NCBI RefSeq assembly: GCF_000769655.1
Contig: NZ_CP008887.1
Location: 744,001 to 808,000, forward strand
DNA length: 64,000 nt
Source: Thermococcus eurythermalis
Lineage (GTDB): Archaea > Methanobacteriota_B > Thermococci > Thermococcales > Thermococcaceae
Direction: 5' to 3'
Shown: positions 25,110 through 32,463 of the stretch, in pieces
Position numbering within the stretch: position 1 is the first letter of the stretch
Layout of the letters: each line of letters begins with the position of its first letter
Notes under the pieces: generated by a model
What the model was told of the DNA's origin: nothing
Databases searched by the model: none
What the model saw: only the letters and a program-made list of their open reading frames with translations
Made by a program: the position numbers and the translations under genes

Positions 25110-26010
25110 CCCTTCCGTCTCTCAGTTCTATCCTCAGTCCCCTCAGGACGAGCAGGCTGAGCGAGACCGCCATGATGTCGGCCAGGCTTCCGGGGTTCCT
25201 CAGGTCGCCCTTCTCCCGCATAAATTCATCGAACTCCTCCAGGCTCAGCTCTCCGTCGAGGACTTTCCTCGCGTTTTCCTGGACAAGCTTTGCCTCCTCT
25301 ACGCCCGCTTTTCTTACGATGAGCGTGTCGAGGTTGTTTGCGAGCATCTCAACGAAAGCCCTTATGACGGCGTCTTCCAGGGGGAGCTCCCCTATCAGCT
25401 CATAGAGCCTGCCGAAGGTCGAGTAGCTCAGCTCGTATTCGTTGAGCCACTCGCAGAATATCATCTCCCTCTCACAGCTCATCTCGGCGAGCCTCGCCAG
25501 GTTTATCCCGTCCTGGAAAAGCTCCCTGAAGGAGTCGTCGGAATAGACGTCGTACTTGACGCCGCTCGGAATTCCCTTGGGGTTGGCAATCCTTATCGCC
25601 CTGTAGAACTCCATCGTGTCCCTGACGGTTGACTCCTCTATCAAGAGCCTCGCCTTTTTCCTAGCGTCGAGCATGTTTTTCCCAATGGCCATTCCCATGA
25701 TGAGCGGAATTGAGAGTGCGATAATGCCGAAGTTGGGGTTGGCGTCCTGGGCCTCGCGCGAGGCTTTGACAGCCCGTTTTATAAGCTCCCCAAGCCCTGC
25801 CTCACGGGGCTCAAGTATGCCCTTTCTCAGGAGTTCCGCGGTCTTCACAGCCTCGTAATAGACCCCCGTGACGGCGGTCTCGGCGAAGAGGAAGTGGTAA
25901 AAGGTCAAATCCTCGAAGTCCCTGAAGCGGCTTACGTTGCCGGGCTTTGGTATGGCCGCCTCAAGGAGGGGGCCGAGGGTGAAGGCCCTGACGATTTTCC
26001 ACCGCTCCAT
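25093..26010 (-). CDS. CitG-family triphosphoribosyl-dephospho-CoA synthase-like protein
   Basis: 305 residues. Family motifs are EAAIPKPGNVSR (about 17-28), NPNFGIIALSIPL (about 95-107) and NPGSLADIMA near the C-terminus. Bacterial CitG makes the prosthetic group precursor of citrate lyase; no citrate lyase genes are visible, and archaeal homologs are of unknown role, possibly nucleotide or cofactor transfer using dephospho-CoA or ATP. GGTGGTGTGA precedes the ATG. Confidence 0.88.
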   Translation of the reverse strand: MERWKIVRAFTLGPLLEAAIPKPGNVSRFRDFEDLTFYHFLFAETAVTGVYYEAVKTAELLRKGILEPREAGLGELIKRAVKASREAQDANPNFGIIALSIPLIMGMAIGKNMLDARKKARLLIEESTVRDTMEFYRAIRIANPKGIPSGVKYDVYSDDSFRELFQDGINLARLAEMSCEREMIFCEWLNEYELSYSTFGRLYELIGELPLEDAVIRAFVEMLANNLDTLIVRKAGVEEAKLVQENARKVLDGELSLEEFDEFMREKGDLRNPGSLADIMAVSLSLLVLRGLRIELRDGRVIGRP

Positions 26011-26238
26011 TCACACCACCAGGTACAGGAGCAGGTAGATGAGGTAGAGGGCCAGCACGACTTTTCTGGCGGTTTTCTTCGTCAGCGTGTAGAGTCCGAG
26101 GGCCATCAGCGTAACGCCCCAGAAGGCGTCCTTTATCGCCCCCGCGTAGGGCTGGAGCCAGGCTATGGGCTCTGGGTTGAACTGCTTCAGCAGGAGAAGG
26201 AGCCCGAGGAAAACGAAGATTAGCCCAAGCGTCCTCAC
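26011..26238 (-). CDS. Small three-helix membrane protein
   Basis: 75 residues, nearly all membrane: helices near 5-18, 36-50 and 55-72. I start at a GTG (26238) just after the stop of the PspC gene, with GGTGATTGAA as ribosome-binding site; the same site and GTG start appear at the PfpI gene. It is the middle member of a membrane-protein operon. Function unknown. Confidence 0.75.
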   Translation of the reverse strand: MRTLGLIFVFLGLLLLLKQFNPEPIAWLQPYAGAIKDAFWGVTLMALGLYTLTKKTARKVVLALYLIYLLLYLVV

Positions 26239-26239
26239 T

Positions 26240-26668
26240 TCAATCACCCTCCGCGAGCAGTATTATGCCTATGATGAGGAGCACAACGGCGAGAAGCGTT
26301 GTTCCCCCTATGGGGCCAACTATTATGGGGAACAGGGGCTTTGCCACGAGGGCCGCGCCGAGCACTATAAGTATTATCGCGAGGGTCTTGGTGTCTCCGT
26401 TCGAAATTATCTCGTTGGCCCGCTTTTCGGTTTCCTCCGCCAGCTCGCTGAGCCTCTCTTCGAGAGGAGTCCCCTCGCACTCTTCTTCCGGCATTATGAT
26501 GGCGAGCAGGAAGTAGAGCAGTGTCATGGCGACGGGGTTGAACACCAGCAGGACGGCGAATATGACCCTGAGCAGCGTTGGGTCTACGTCGAGGTACTCC
26601 GCTATGCCTCCTATAACCCCAAGAAAGACCCTGTTCCGACGGGATCTCACAAGTCTTTTTTCCCTCAT
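26240..26668 (-). CDS. PspC-domain envelope-stress protein
   Basis: 142 residues. The PspC core reads RRNRVFLGVIGGIAEYLDVDP (about residues 9-29) followed by a helix pair with LLYFLLAIIMPEE. A charged helix (65-90) and two more membrane segments follow (about 96-112, 118-138). Bacterial PspC senses membrane damage; here it precedes a beta-solenoid exported protein, as in LiaF/PspC-type clusters. I start at the ATG 26668 rather than 15 codons upstream. Confidence 0.85.
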   Translation of the reverse strand: MREKRLVRSRRNRVFLGVIGGIAEYLDVDPTLLRVIFAVLLVFNPVAMTLLYFLLAIIMPEEECEGTPLEERLSELAEETEKRANEIISNGDTKTLAIILIVLGAALVAKPLFPIIVGPIGGTTLLAVVLLIIGIILLAEGD

Positions 26669-26702
26669 TTTTCTTTCCCAAAAAATAGGGGGGTGTGAGG
26701 GC

Positions 26703-27446
26703 TTAAAAGTCATTCCCTACTACAATGTCACCGATTATGTCGTTCACTCTGATTAGGACGGTGCCTTTGTCGCCTCTGGCCCTGTTGGTCACGTCCCCAA
26801 TGATGTCCCCGTCCTCGACTGCGATGACCGCCTCAAACCCCGTGGGGACCGTTATGGTGATATCTCCAATCACGTCGTTTATGGTCGTCCTCTTCGCGAC
26901 CCTGAGGGAGATGTCACCCACGACGTCGGAGATGCGGTAGCCGTTCCATGAAGTCCCTGCGACGTTTCCGACGATGTCCGTGAGCTCGACACTGCCGGCT
27001 TCAGCGGCCACCCTGACTTCTCCAACGACATCATAGACGTCAATGCCCAGCAGCCCCTCCGGGACTTCCACTATAACGGTGCCGTTCGTGTAGTCGGAGC
27101 ACAGGTTTTTGGTAGATGTCCCTATAATGTTGGATACCGTTCTGTGAGGGCAGTAAACGGTGAGGACTCCCTTTTCGACCGTGAAGTTCAGCGGGAGGTT
27201 GCTTTTGAGAACAATCTTGGAGGTGTTGGCTGAAACGATGACTACCTCTCCGACCACTTCCTTAACGGTTAGTGCAGAGGCGTTGAACTCGCCGACTTCC
27301 ACAACCGCCCCCGCAACCTTTTTTGTAGTCACCCAGCCTACGTGGACGTCCCCTTTGAGGGCCAAGGCTGTGAGCGTTGCTCCAAGGAGAAATGCCGTAA
27401 TCACCACACCCAGAGCTACCCCAACGAGGCCTCCCCTTAGCTTCAT
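26703..27446 (-). CDS. Exported beta-solenoid (DUF4097-like) protein with VVGDI repeats
   Basis: 247 residues. An N-terminal signal/anchor helix (about 5-28) precedes a body of short strands with a recurring D-(V/I)-(V/I)-G-(D/E)-(I/V) unit: KEVVGEV, DVVGEV, DIVGNV, DVVGDI, DVIGDI, DIIGDV, DIIGDIV. This is the adhesin-like DUF4097/LiaF beta-solenoid pattern. One Cys pair (VYCPH, NLCSD) could form a disulfide. The ATG at 27446 follows AGGTGTTGTGC. It begins the PspC group. Confidence 0.78.
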   Translation of the reverse strand: MKLRGGLVGVALGVVITAFLLGATLTALALKGDVHVGWVTTKKVAGAVVEVGEFNASALTVKEVVGEVVIVSANTSKIVLKSNLPLNFTVEKGVLTVYCPHRTVSNIIGTSTKNLCSDYTNGTVIVEVPEGLLGIDVYDVVGEVRVAAEAGSVELTDIVGNVAGTSWNGYRISDVVGDISLRVAKRTTINDVIGDITITVPTGFEAVIAVEDGDIIGDVTNRARGDKGTVLIRVNDIIGDIVVGNDF

Positions 27447-27569
27447 GCACAACACCTGTGAAACGGTCTTCACTTTTCCGTATAAAGTTTACGCTTGGCG
27501 AGGGTTGCACTTTTCAACGAAGACAAAAGTTCCACACTTCAGAGCAAAAGTCATAAAGAAAAGCCTGGG

Positions 27570-28070
27570 TCAGCGGAGGAGCTTGACGAACTCCCTCATC
27601 CAGGCGTAGAGGTCGCCGGGGTGCCTTGAGCTTACCCAGTTGCCGTCAACGACGACGGGCTCGTCCACCCACTCGACACCGGCGTTCCTCATGTCGTCCC
27701 GTATCCCCGCGTAGCTCGTTCCCCTTCTGCCTTTAAGGACGCCGGCTGAGATGAGTATCTGGGGCCCGTGGCAGATGGTGGCGACGGGTTTTCCGTCCTC
27801 GAACATCTTTTTGGCTATTGAGACTGCTTTCTCGTTTAGTCTCACGCGCTCTGGGGCCCTCCCGCCCGGTAGAACAAGGGCGTCGAATTCATCGGGGTCA
27901 ACCTCGTCGAAGCTCAGCTGAACCTCGACGGTGTAGCCGTGCTTTCCTGTAATCTTCCCGCGCTCAAAGCTTGCTATGTACACCTCGTGGCCCTCTTCTT
28001 TTATCCTGTGAAGCGGGTAAATCAGCTCAACGTCCTCAAACTCGTTGGCACTGAGAAACAGAACCTTCAC
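27570..28070 (-). CDS. pfpI: PfpI/DJ-1 family protein (deglycase/protease)
   Basis: 166 residues, the same length as I recall for the well-studied P. horikoshii enzyme. The catalytic elbow ATICHGPQ places Cys100 and His101, with Glu12 from EFEDVE; LVLPGGRAPERVRL is the other signature. It forms hexamers and acts as protein/nucleotide deglycase and reported intracellular protease. I choose a GTG start at 28070 with GGGGGTGATTGAA upstream, not the frame three codons longer. Confidence 0.93.
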   Translation of the reverse strand: MKVLFLSANEFEDVELIYPLHRIKEEGHEVYIASFERGKITGKHGYTVEVQLSFDEVDPDEFDALVLPGGRAPERVRLNEKAVSIAKKMFEDGKPVATICHGPQILISAGVLKGRRGTSYAGIRDDMRNAGVEWVDEPVVVDGNWVSSRHPGDLYAWMREFVKLLR

Positions 28071-28140
28071 TTCAATCACCCCCTAACGTTCGGAGAGAAA
28101 TAGAAACAGGTGCTTAATAACACTTTCTGGACAAAAATGG

Positions 28141-28596
28141 TTAAAGTGGAAGCTCTGTGGTCTCCTTGTGGGCCTTGAGGACGACCATAGTGTGCGTTGA
28201 GTCCACGCCCTCTATCTCCCCAATTCTGTCCAGGAACTCGTTGAGCTCCTCACTGCTCTTCGTCCTGATTTTGACGAGCATGTCGTAGTCTCCCGTTGTC
28301 TCGTAAACCTCGCATATCTGAGGGTACTTTTTGAGCTCATCGGCAACGTGGCTGTACATTCCGGCCTTCGCCTTTATCAGAATGAAGGCAAGGATTTTGA
28401 AGCTCAGGGCCTCTGGATCGAGAATGACGGTGAACTTCTTTATTATTCCCCTGTCTTTTAACTTCTTTATGCGCTCGTAGATGGTTGATTCGGCGAGCCC
28501 AACCTCCTTAGAAATCTCACGGAGGGGCGTTCTGCTGTTCTTCTGGAGTATCATGAGAATTTTCCTGTCGACTTCATCAAGGCCGCTCCTCGTCAT
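28141..28596 (-). CDS. Lrp/AsnC-family regulator, FL11-like
   Basis: 151 residues: an N-terminal HTH (LREISKEVGLAESTIYERIKK, about 25-45) and a C-terminal RAM effector domain with TGDYDMLVKIR and the end HKETTELPL. This closely resembles P. horikoshii FL11 (PH1519), a feast/famine regulator responding to lysine and binding TGAAA-W3-TTTCA. The start at 28596 is set by GGTGGTGAAA. Palindromes at 28613 and 28639 lie over its own promoter, suggesting autoregulation, and a perfect consensus lies before pdhA. Confidence 0.88.
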   Translation of the reverse strand: MTRSGLDEVDRKILMILQKNSRTPLREISKEVGLAESTIYERIKKLKDRGIIKKFTVILDPEALSFKILAFILIKAKAGMYSHVADELKKYPQICEVYETTGDYDMLVKIRTKSSEELNEFLDRIGEIEGVDSTHTMVVLKAHKETTELPL

Positions 28597-28612
28597 TTTC
28601 ACCACCATCACG

Positions 28613-28622
28613 GAAAATTTTC
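28613..28622. promoter_or_regulatory. GAAAATTTTC palindrome, likely Lrp operator
   Basis: A perfect 10-bp palindrome, CGGAAAATTTTCG in context (10 of 13 positions fit TGAAA-W3-TTTCA), lies between the minus-strand TATA box and the FL11-like start codon at 28596. It is well placed for autorepression. Confidence 0.5.
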
Positions 28623-28638
28623 GGAAATATTTATAAAT

Positions 28639-28655
28639 TTGCCGATTCTCGGCAA
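28639..28655. promoter_or_regulatory. 17-bp palindrome between divergent promoters
   Basis: TTGCCGA-TTC-TCGGCAA is a perfect 7-3-7 inverted repeat. It abuts the TATA box of the FL11-like gene on one side (28631-28638, its BRE) and lies just upstream of the BRE/TATA (TTTATAAA, 28663-28670) of the TGS GTPase on the other, so one bound protein could affect both. Confidence 0.6.
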
Positions 28656-28710
28656 CCATATGTTTATAAAATGCCGTCAGTCTTTTAACTTTGGCAGGGG
28701 GTGAGCAGGA

Positions 28711-29877
28711 ATGCCAACGAACGTGACAGCGGAATACCTGGCCGCGGAAGAGGAGTACAGGAACGCCAAGACTATTCCGGAGAAGATTCGCGCCCTTGAG
28801 AAAATGTATGCAACCGTCCCAAAGCACAAGGGGACGGAGAAGCTTCGCCTTCAGATAAAGAGAAAGCTGGCCGAGCTGAGAAAAGAGCTTGAGAAGCAGA
28901 GGCAGGTTCGCAAGGGCGGCGGCGGGCCGTCAATAGCGGTGAGGAAGGAAGGTGCCGCCCAGATAGTCTTAGCTGGTCTTCCAAACGTCGGTAAGAGCTC
29001 CCTGCTGAAGGCCCTCACCAACGTTGATGCCGAGGTCGCGGACTACGCTTTCACTACTGTTAAGCCAATCCCCGGAATGATGCACCACAAGGACGTCCAG
29101 ATACAACTAGTTGAGGTTCCGGGCCTCGTTGAGGGTGCCGCCCTCGGAAAGGGCATGGGGCCCCAGCTCCTCAGCGTCATCAGGAACGCCGACGCGATAG
29201 CTATAGTCGTTGACCTGTCCAAAGACCCTATTAAACAGATGGAAATCCTTCTCCGGGAGTTCGAGAGGGCAGGAATAAAGGTCAACAAGAAGAAGCCTAA
29301 GGTTGAAATAAAGAGGACGGCCATGGGTGGAATCGTCATCAACGGCCAGGAGAACATCAAGGGTGACATCCAGGAAGTCATGAAGATGCTCAGGGAGGAG
29401 AGGATACACTCCGCTGAAATCACCGTTAAGGAGCCCGTGACGCTTGAGGAGTTCTCTGATGCGATTGATGAGAGCCTCGTGTGGAGGAGGGCGATAATCA
29501 TAGCCAACAAGGGCGACGCCCCAGGTAGCAAGGAGAACTACGAGCGCTTAGTGAAAGCCTACGGAGACCGCTTCAAAATCGTCCCAATATCTGCAAAGAA
29601 GGGCATAAACCTTGAGGAACTCAAGGACGAGCTCTACGATTTGGCCGGAATCATCCGCGTCTTTACCAAGAGCCCGGGCGAGGAGCCTGCCTATCCGCCG
29701 GTGGCGCTCAAGAGGGGCTCGACCGTTATGGACTTAGCCGAGAGGATTCACAAGGACTTCGCCAAGAACTTCCGCTACGCCCGCGTCTGGGGCAAGAGCG
29801 TTAAGTTCCCGGGCCAGAGGGTCGGAGCAGACCACGTGCTCGAAGATGGGGACATAGTGGAAATCCACGCCCGCTAA
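28711..29877 (+). CDS. TGS-domain OBG/DRG-family GTPase
   Basis: 388 residues. A helical N-terminus (1-70) is followed by a GTPase with G1 GLPNVGKSS (89-97), DYAFTTVKPIPG switch and VEVPGLVEGAA, and a C-terminal TGS domain (about 315-388). This is the archaeal DRG-type translation-associated GTPase, which in eukaryotes binds ribosomes with a DFRP partner. Single gene, own promoter, GGGGGTGAG ribosome-binding site. It meets the next gene tail to tail with 4 bp overlap. Confidence 0.93.
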   Translation: MPTNVTAEYLAAEEEYRNAKTIPEKIRALEKMYATVPKHKGTEKLRLQIKRKLAELRKELEKQRQVRKGGGGPSIAVRKEGAAQIVLAGLPNVGKSSLLKALTNVDAEVADYAFTTVKPIPGMMHHKDVQIQLVEVPGLVEGAALGKGMGPQLLSVIRNADAIAIVVDLSKDPIKQMEILLREFERAGIKVNKKKPKVEIKRTAMGGIVINGQENIKGDIQEVMKMLREERIHSAEITVKEPVTLEEFSDAIDESLVWRRAIIIANKGDAPGSKENYERLVKAYGDRFKIVPISAKKGINLEELKDELYDLAGIIRVFTKSPGEEPAYPPVALKRGSTVMDLAERIHKDFAKNFRYARVWGKSVKFPGQRVGADHVLEDGDIVEIHAR

Positions 29878-30356
29878 CGGCAGAGTGGCCCCTTGCAGGT
29901 TCGCTTCCCTTTTCCTGCTAGGACGTCGAGGCTGTACTCACTTCCGTCGAGGCTGTCGAGAATTATCTTAGTCCCATCTCTCTCAAAAATCCAGAAGACC
30001 TTGTAGGCGAGCTCGTCCCGGACGACTTCAATCCTCGGGAGCCACCACGAAATCACGCGCGAGTTTCCCCAGGTTATGGCGCTCTCAAAGGCCTTCATTC
30101 TGGCTTCCTCGTCGTCAACGAGGGGTTCCATCACGTTCTTTTCATCGACTTCCCACTTCTGGAGTTCAATGAAGCCCTCTCCCCGCTCTGCTCCGAGGCG
30201 GTATAGGTCAACGTAGGCGAAGTAATCAAAAACCCTGTCGCTCATTCCGAGCCTTCTGTAGTAAAGCCTGAGGTGGTATACCCTGTAGGGATACAAAACG
30301 AAGTTTGATTCCGTCTCGGGGCGGAATATGGGTTTCATGACTTTTACGGTCTTCAT
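29874..30356 (-). CDS. Hypothetical protein with C-terminal Cys pair
   Basis: 160 residues, soluble, rich in aromatic and charged residues (VLYPYRVYHLRLYYRR; FDYFAYVDLYRLGAERGEG), ending RTCKGPLCR, a possible metal or disulfide pair. The ATG at 30356 follows GGTGTTGTGT, almost the same leader as the gene at 27446. No family is recognised; it appears to be a stand-alone gene. Confidence 0.72.
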   Translation of the reverse strand: MKTVKVMKPIFRPETESNFVLYPYRVYHLRLYYRRLGMSDRVFDYFAYVDLYRLGAERGEGFIELQKWEVDEKNVMEPLVDDEEARMKAFESAITWGNSRVISWWLPRIEVVRDELAYKVFWIFERDGTKIILDSLDGSEYSLDVLAGKGKRTCKGPLCR

Positions 30357-30437
30357 ACACAACACCGCACCAGTATTGTGCTAACTCGGCATTTTGGGCT
30401 CTTCACAAAACATCAACTCATAGTTTCTAACGATAGG

Positions 30438-30483
30438 TTTATAACTTTTTGGCAACAATATACAACGCTGGTCATTAGCCAGC
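30438..30483 (+). promoter_or_regulatory. Promoter of symporter operon with palindrome at start site
   Basis: TATA box TTTATAAC (30438-30445) predicts transcription at about 30468, exactly where the palindrome GCTGG-TCATTAG-CCAGC (30467-30483) begins. A repressor bound there, or an RNA hairpin at the extreme 5' end, would both be effective controls. Confidence 0.5.
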
Positions 30484-30506
30484 ATATGTATTCAGGGGGG
30501 TCCAAT

Positions 30507-30686
30507 ATGGGACTAAGTGCCGGTGGATGGGCATTGCTAGTGGTTCCGACCCTTTTGGGAATAGCAACGATGTTCCTCTACGGTTTCTGGGACAAAATAA
30601 CAGGGAAGGAGTACTACGTGGACGAAGAGATTCTTGCCTACGACGAAGACCTCGTTGAAGAACTTAAGAAGGAGGGTAAGGCATGA
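30507..30686 (+). CDS. Small subunit of sodium/solute symporter
   Basis: 59 residues: one membrane helix (about 8-28, WALLVVPTLLGIATMFLYG) and an acidic cytoplasmic tail (EYYVDEEILAYDEDLVEEL). The ATG follows GGGGGG. The stop overlaps the start of the large symporter gene (ATGA), the typical layout of two-part SSS transporters, where a one- or two-helix subunit accompanies the carrier. Role inferred from context. Confidence 0.78.
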   Translation: MGLSAGGWALLVVPTLLGIATMFLYGFWDKITGKEYYVDEEILAYDEDLVEELKKEGKA

Positions 30687-32302
30687 ACAGCGGTATCCTC
30701 TTTGGTTTTCTGGTCTACCTGGCTCTGCTCGCTTATATCGGTTGGTGGGCCAACCGTTACACCAAAACAGAAGACCAGTATTTCGTCGGTGGGAGAAAAG
30801 TCCATGTTCTGGCTGCAACCCTCTCCGACAAGGCCAGCGACTTCTCGGGCTGGCTGATGCTTGGCTACCCTGGAAGCGCCTTCAAGGCAGGCCTCGGTGC
30901 CTTCTGGGCAGGTATCGGATGCCTTTTTGGCACCCTTGCGGACTACGTCCTCATAGGGCCCAGGCTGAGAATCTACGCCGGTAAGTTCAGGGCAATAACG
31001 GTTCCAGACTACCTGGAAGCCAGGCTGAAAGACAACACCAAGCTGATCAGGCTTCTAAGCGCACTGATAATCATAATCTTCATGACCGCATACGTTGCCG
31101 CGCAGTTTACTGCCGGCGGAAAGACCTTTGCGGAGGGCTTCGGAATCAGCGACAACACTGGAATCATCATCACGGTGATAATCCTCACCGCCTACGTTAT
31201 AACCGGTGGCTTCTTCGCGGTGGTCTGGACGGACGTAGTCCAGGCAATGTTCATGCTCCTGACTCTGATAATTGTCCCCTTCCTGGCGCTCTCCAAGATA
31301 GGAGGTTTCGACAAGGCGACCGCGCTAATAGCCCAGGCCGATCCGGCAAAGCTCGACCCGTTTGGAGGGGCCACCGGCTGGGCGGCGATAATCTTTGCAA
31401 TCGGCTATGCGTCCTGGATAGTTGGCTACCTCGGCCAGCCCCACATAGTCACGCGCTACATGAGCGTTGAAGACCCGAGGAAGCTCAGAAGGCCGGGTAT
31501 CTTCATTAGTGGAACCTGGACCATAATTGTCCTCTGGGGAGCTTTCTTCGCCGGGTTCCTCGGCTTCGCGATGTACCAGGCGGGCATGCTTAACGTCAGC
31601 GACCCGGAGAAGGTAATCCCTGCTATGGCCGTTGAGCTGATGCCCAGCTGGCTGGCCGGCTTCGTCATAGCGGGAATCATATCGGCCGTCATGAGCACTG
31701 CTGATTCCCAGTTGCTCGTGGCATCTTCTGCCATAGCAAGGGACTTCTACCACAAGGTCCTCGGCAAGGAGGTCGGCAAGAAACAGATGGTTAACATCTC
31801 CAGGCTTGTCGTCGCCGGCGTCGCCATCGTTGGCCTCTGGTTCGCGCTGACCGGGCCTAAGGTTATCTACCAGATGGTCGCTACCGCGTGGGGTGGCCTT
31901 GCCGTCGGCTTTGGCCCGATACTCACACTGAGCCTGTGGTGGAAGCGCGTCACCAAGGAGGGCGGAATAGTCGGCATGGCCTACGGCCTCATCAGCGAGG
32001 TCATCTTTGAGGCGAAGATTTACGGATGGGCCTTCAACCCCGATGCCCCCGGAATCTTCGGCACGATAGGCTCATGGTTCAACGGTGTCCCGGTGTTCTT
32101 CATCAACTTCTTCATAACGCTCTTCATTATCATAGTCGTCAGCCTCATTACCAAGCCCCCAGAAGACGTCGTTAAGCTCCACGAGGAGCTCTTCAGGAAG
32201 GTTCCCATAGAGGGAACCAACAAGAAGAGCATCACCGAAACCAGGGCCAAGAGCCAGGTTGAAAACGTAGCCGAGTTCGTCCTGGCAAAGGGTATGGTTT
32301 GA
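30683..32302 (+). CDS. SSS-family sodium/proline-type symporter
   Basis: 539 residues, about 13 membrane helices. Family motifs include DKASDFSGWLMLGYPG near residues 48-63, TVPDYLEAR and VMSTADSQLLVASS (about 336-349), close to PutP. Position directly upstream of a PDH1-type proline dehydrogenase pair supports L-proline (or a related imino acid) as substrate. The tail (490-539) is soluble. Substrate is inferred, not shown. Confidence 0.88.
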   Translation: MNSGILFGFLVYLALLAYIGWWANRYTKTEDQYFVGGRKVHVLAATLSDKASDFSGWLMLGYPGSAFKAGLGAFWAGIGCLFGTLADYVLIGPRLRIYAGKFRAITVPDYLEARLKDNTKLIRLLSALIIIIFMTAYVAAQFTAGGKTFAEGFGISDNTGIIITVIILTAYVITGGFFAVVWTDVVQAMFMLLTLIIVPFLALSKIGGFDKATALIAQADPAKLDPFGGATGWAAIIFAIGYASWIVGYLGQPHIVTRYMSVEDPRKLRRPGIFISGTWTIIVLWGAFFAGFLGFAMYQAGMLNVSDPEKVIPAMAVELMPSWLAGFVIAGIISAVMSTADSQLLVASSAIARDFYHKVLGKEVGKKQMVNISRLVVAGVAIVGLWFALTGPKVIYQMVATAWGGLAVGFGPILTLSLWWKRVTKEGGIVGMAYGLISEVIFEAKIYGWAFNPDAPGIFGTIGSWFNGVPVFFINFFITLFIIIVVSLITKPPEDVVKLHEELFRKVPIEGTNKKSITETRAKSQVENVAEFVLAKGMV

Positions 32303-32372
32303 TTCTACGTTTTTCCTTATTCCCTCTTCTGGGGCAGTGTGGCCTGGGTTCATCTCAGTGTTAAACCAAACC

Positions 32373-32389
32373 AATGGTTCTAAACCATT
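32373..32389. promoter_or_regulatory. 17-bp palindrome upstream of PDH1 operon
   Basis: AATGGTT-CTA-AACCATT is a perfect 7-3-7 inverted repeat ending about 17 nt before the TATA box TTTATAAA (32406-32413). The position suits an activator site, for example for an Lrp-family or proline-responsive regulator. Confidence 0.55.
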
Positions 32390-32463
32390 TTTGGGCAACC
32401 TAACGTTTATAAACATTGATGCATAATTTCGAACGCTGACCTAAAATTCTTCGAGGTGGGAGC

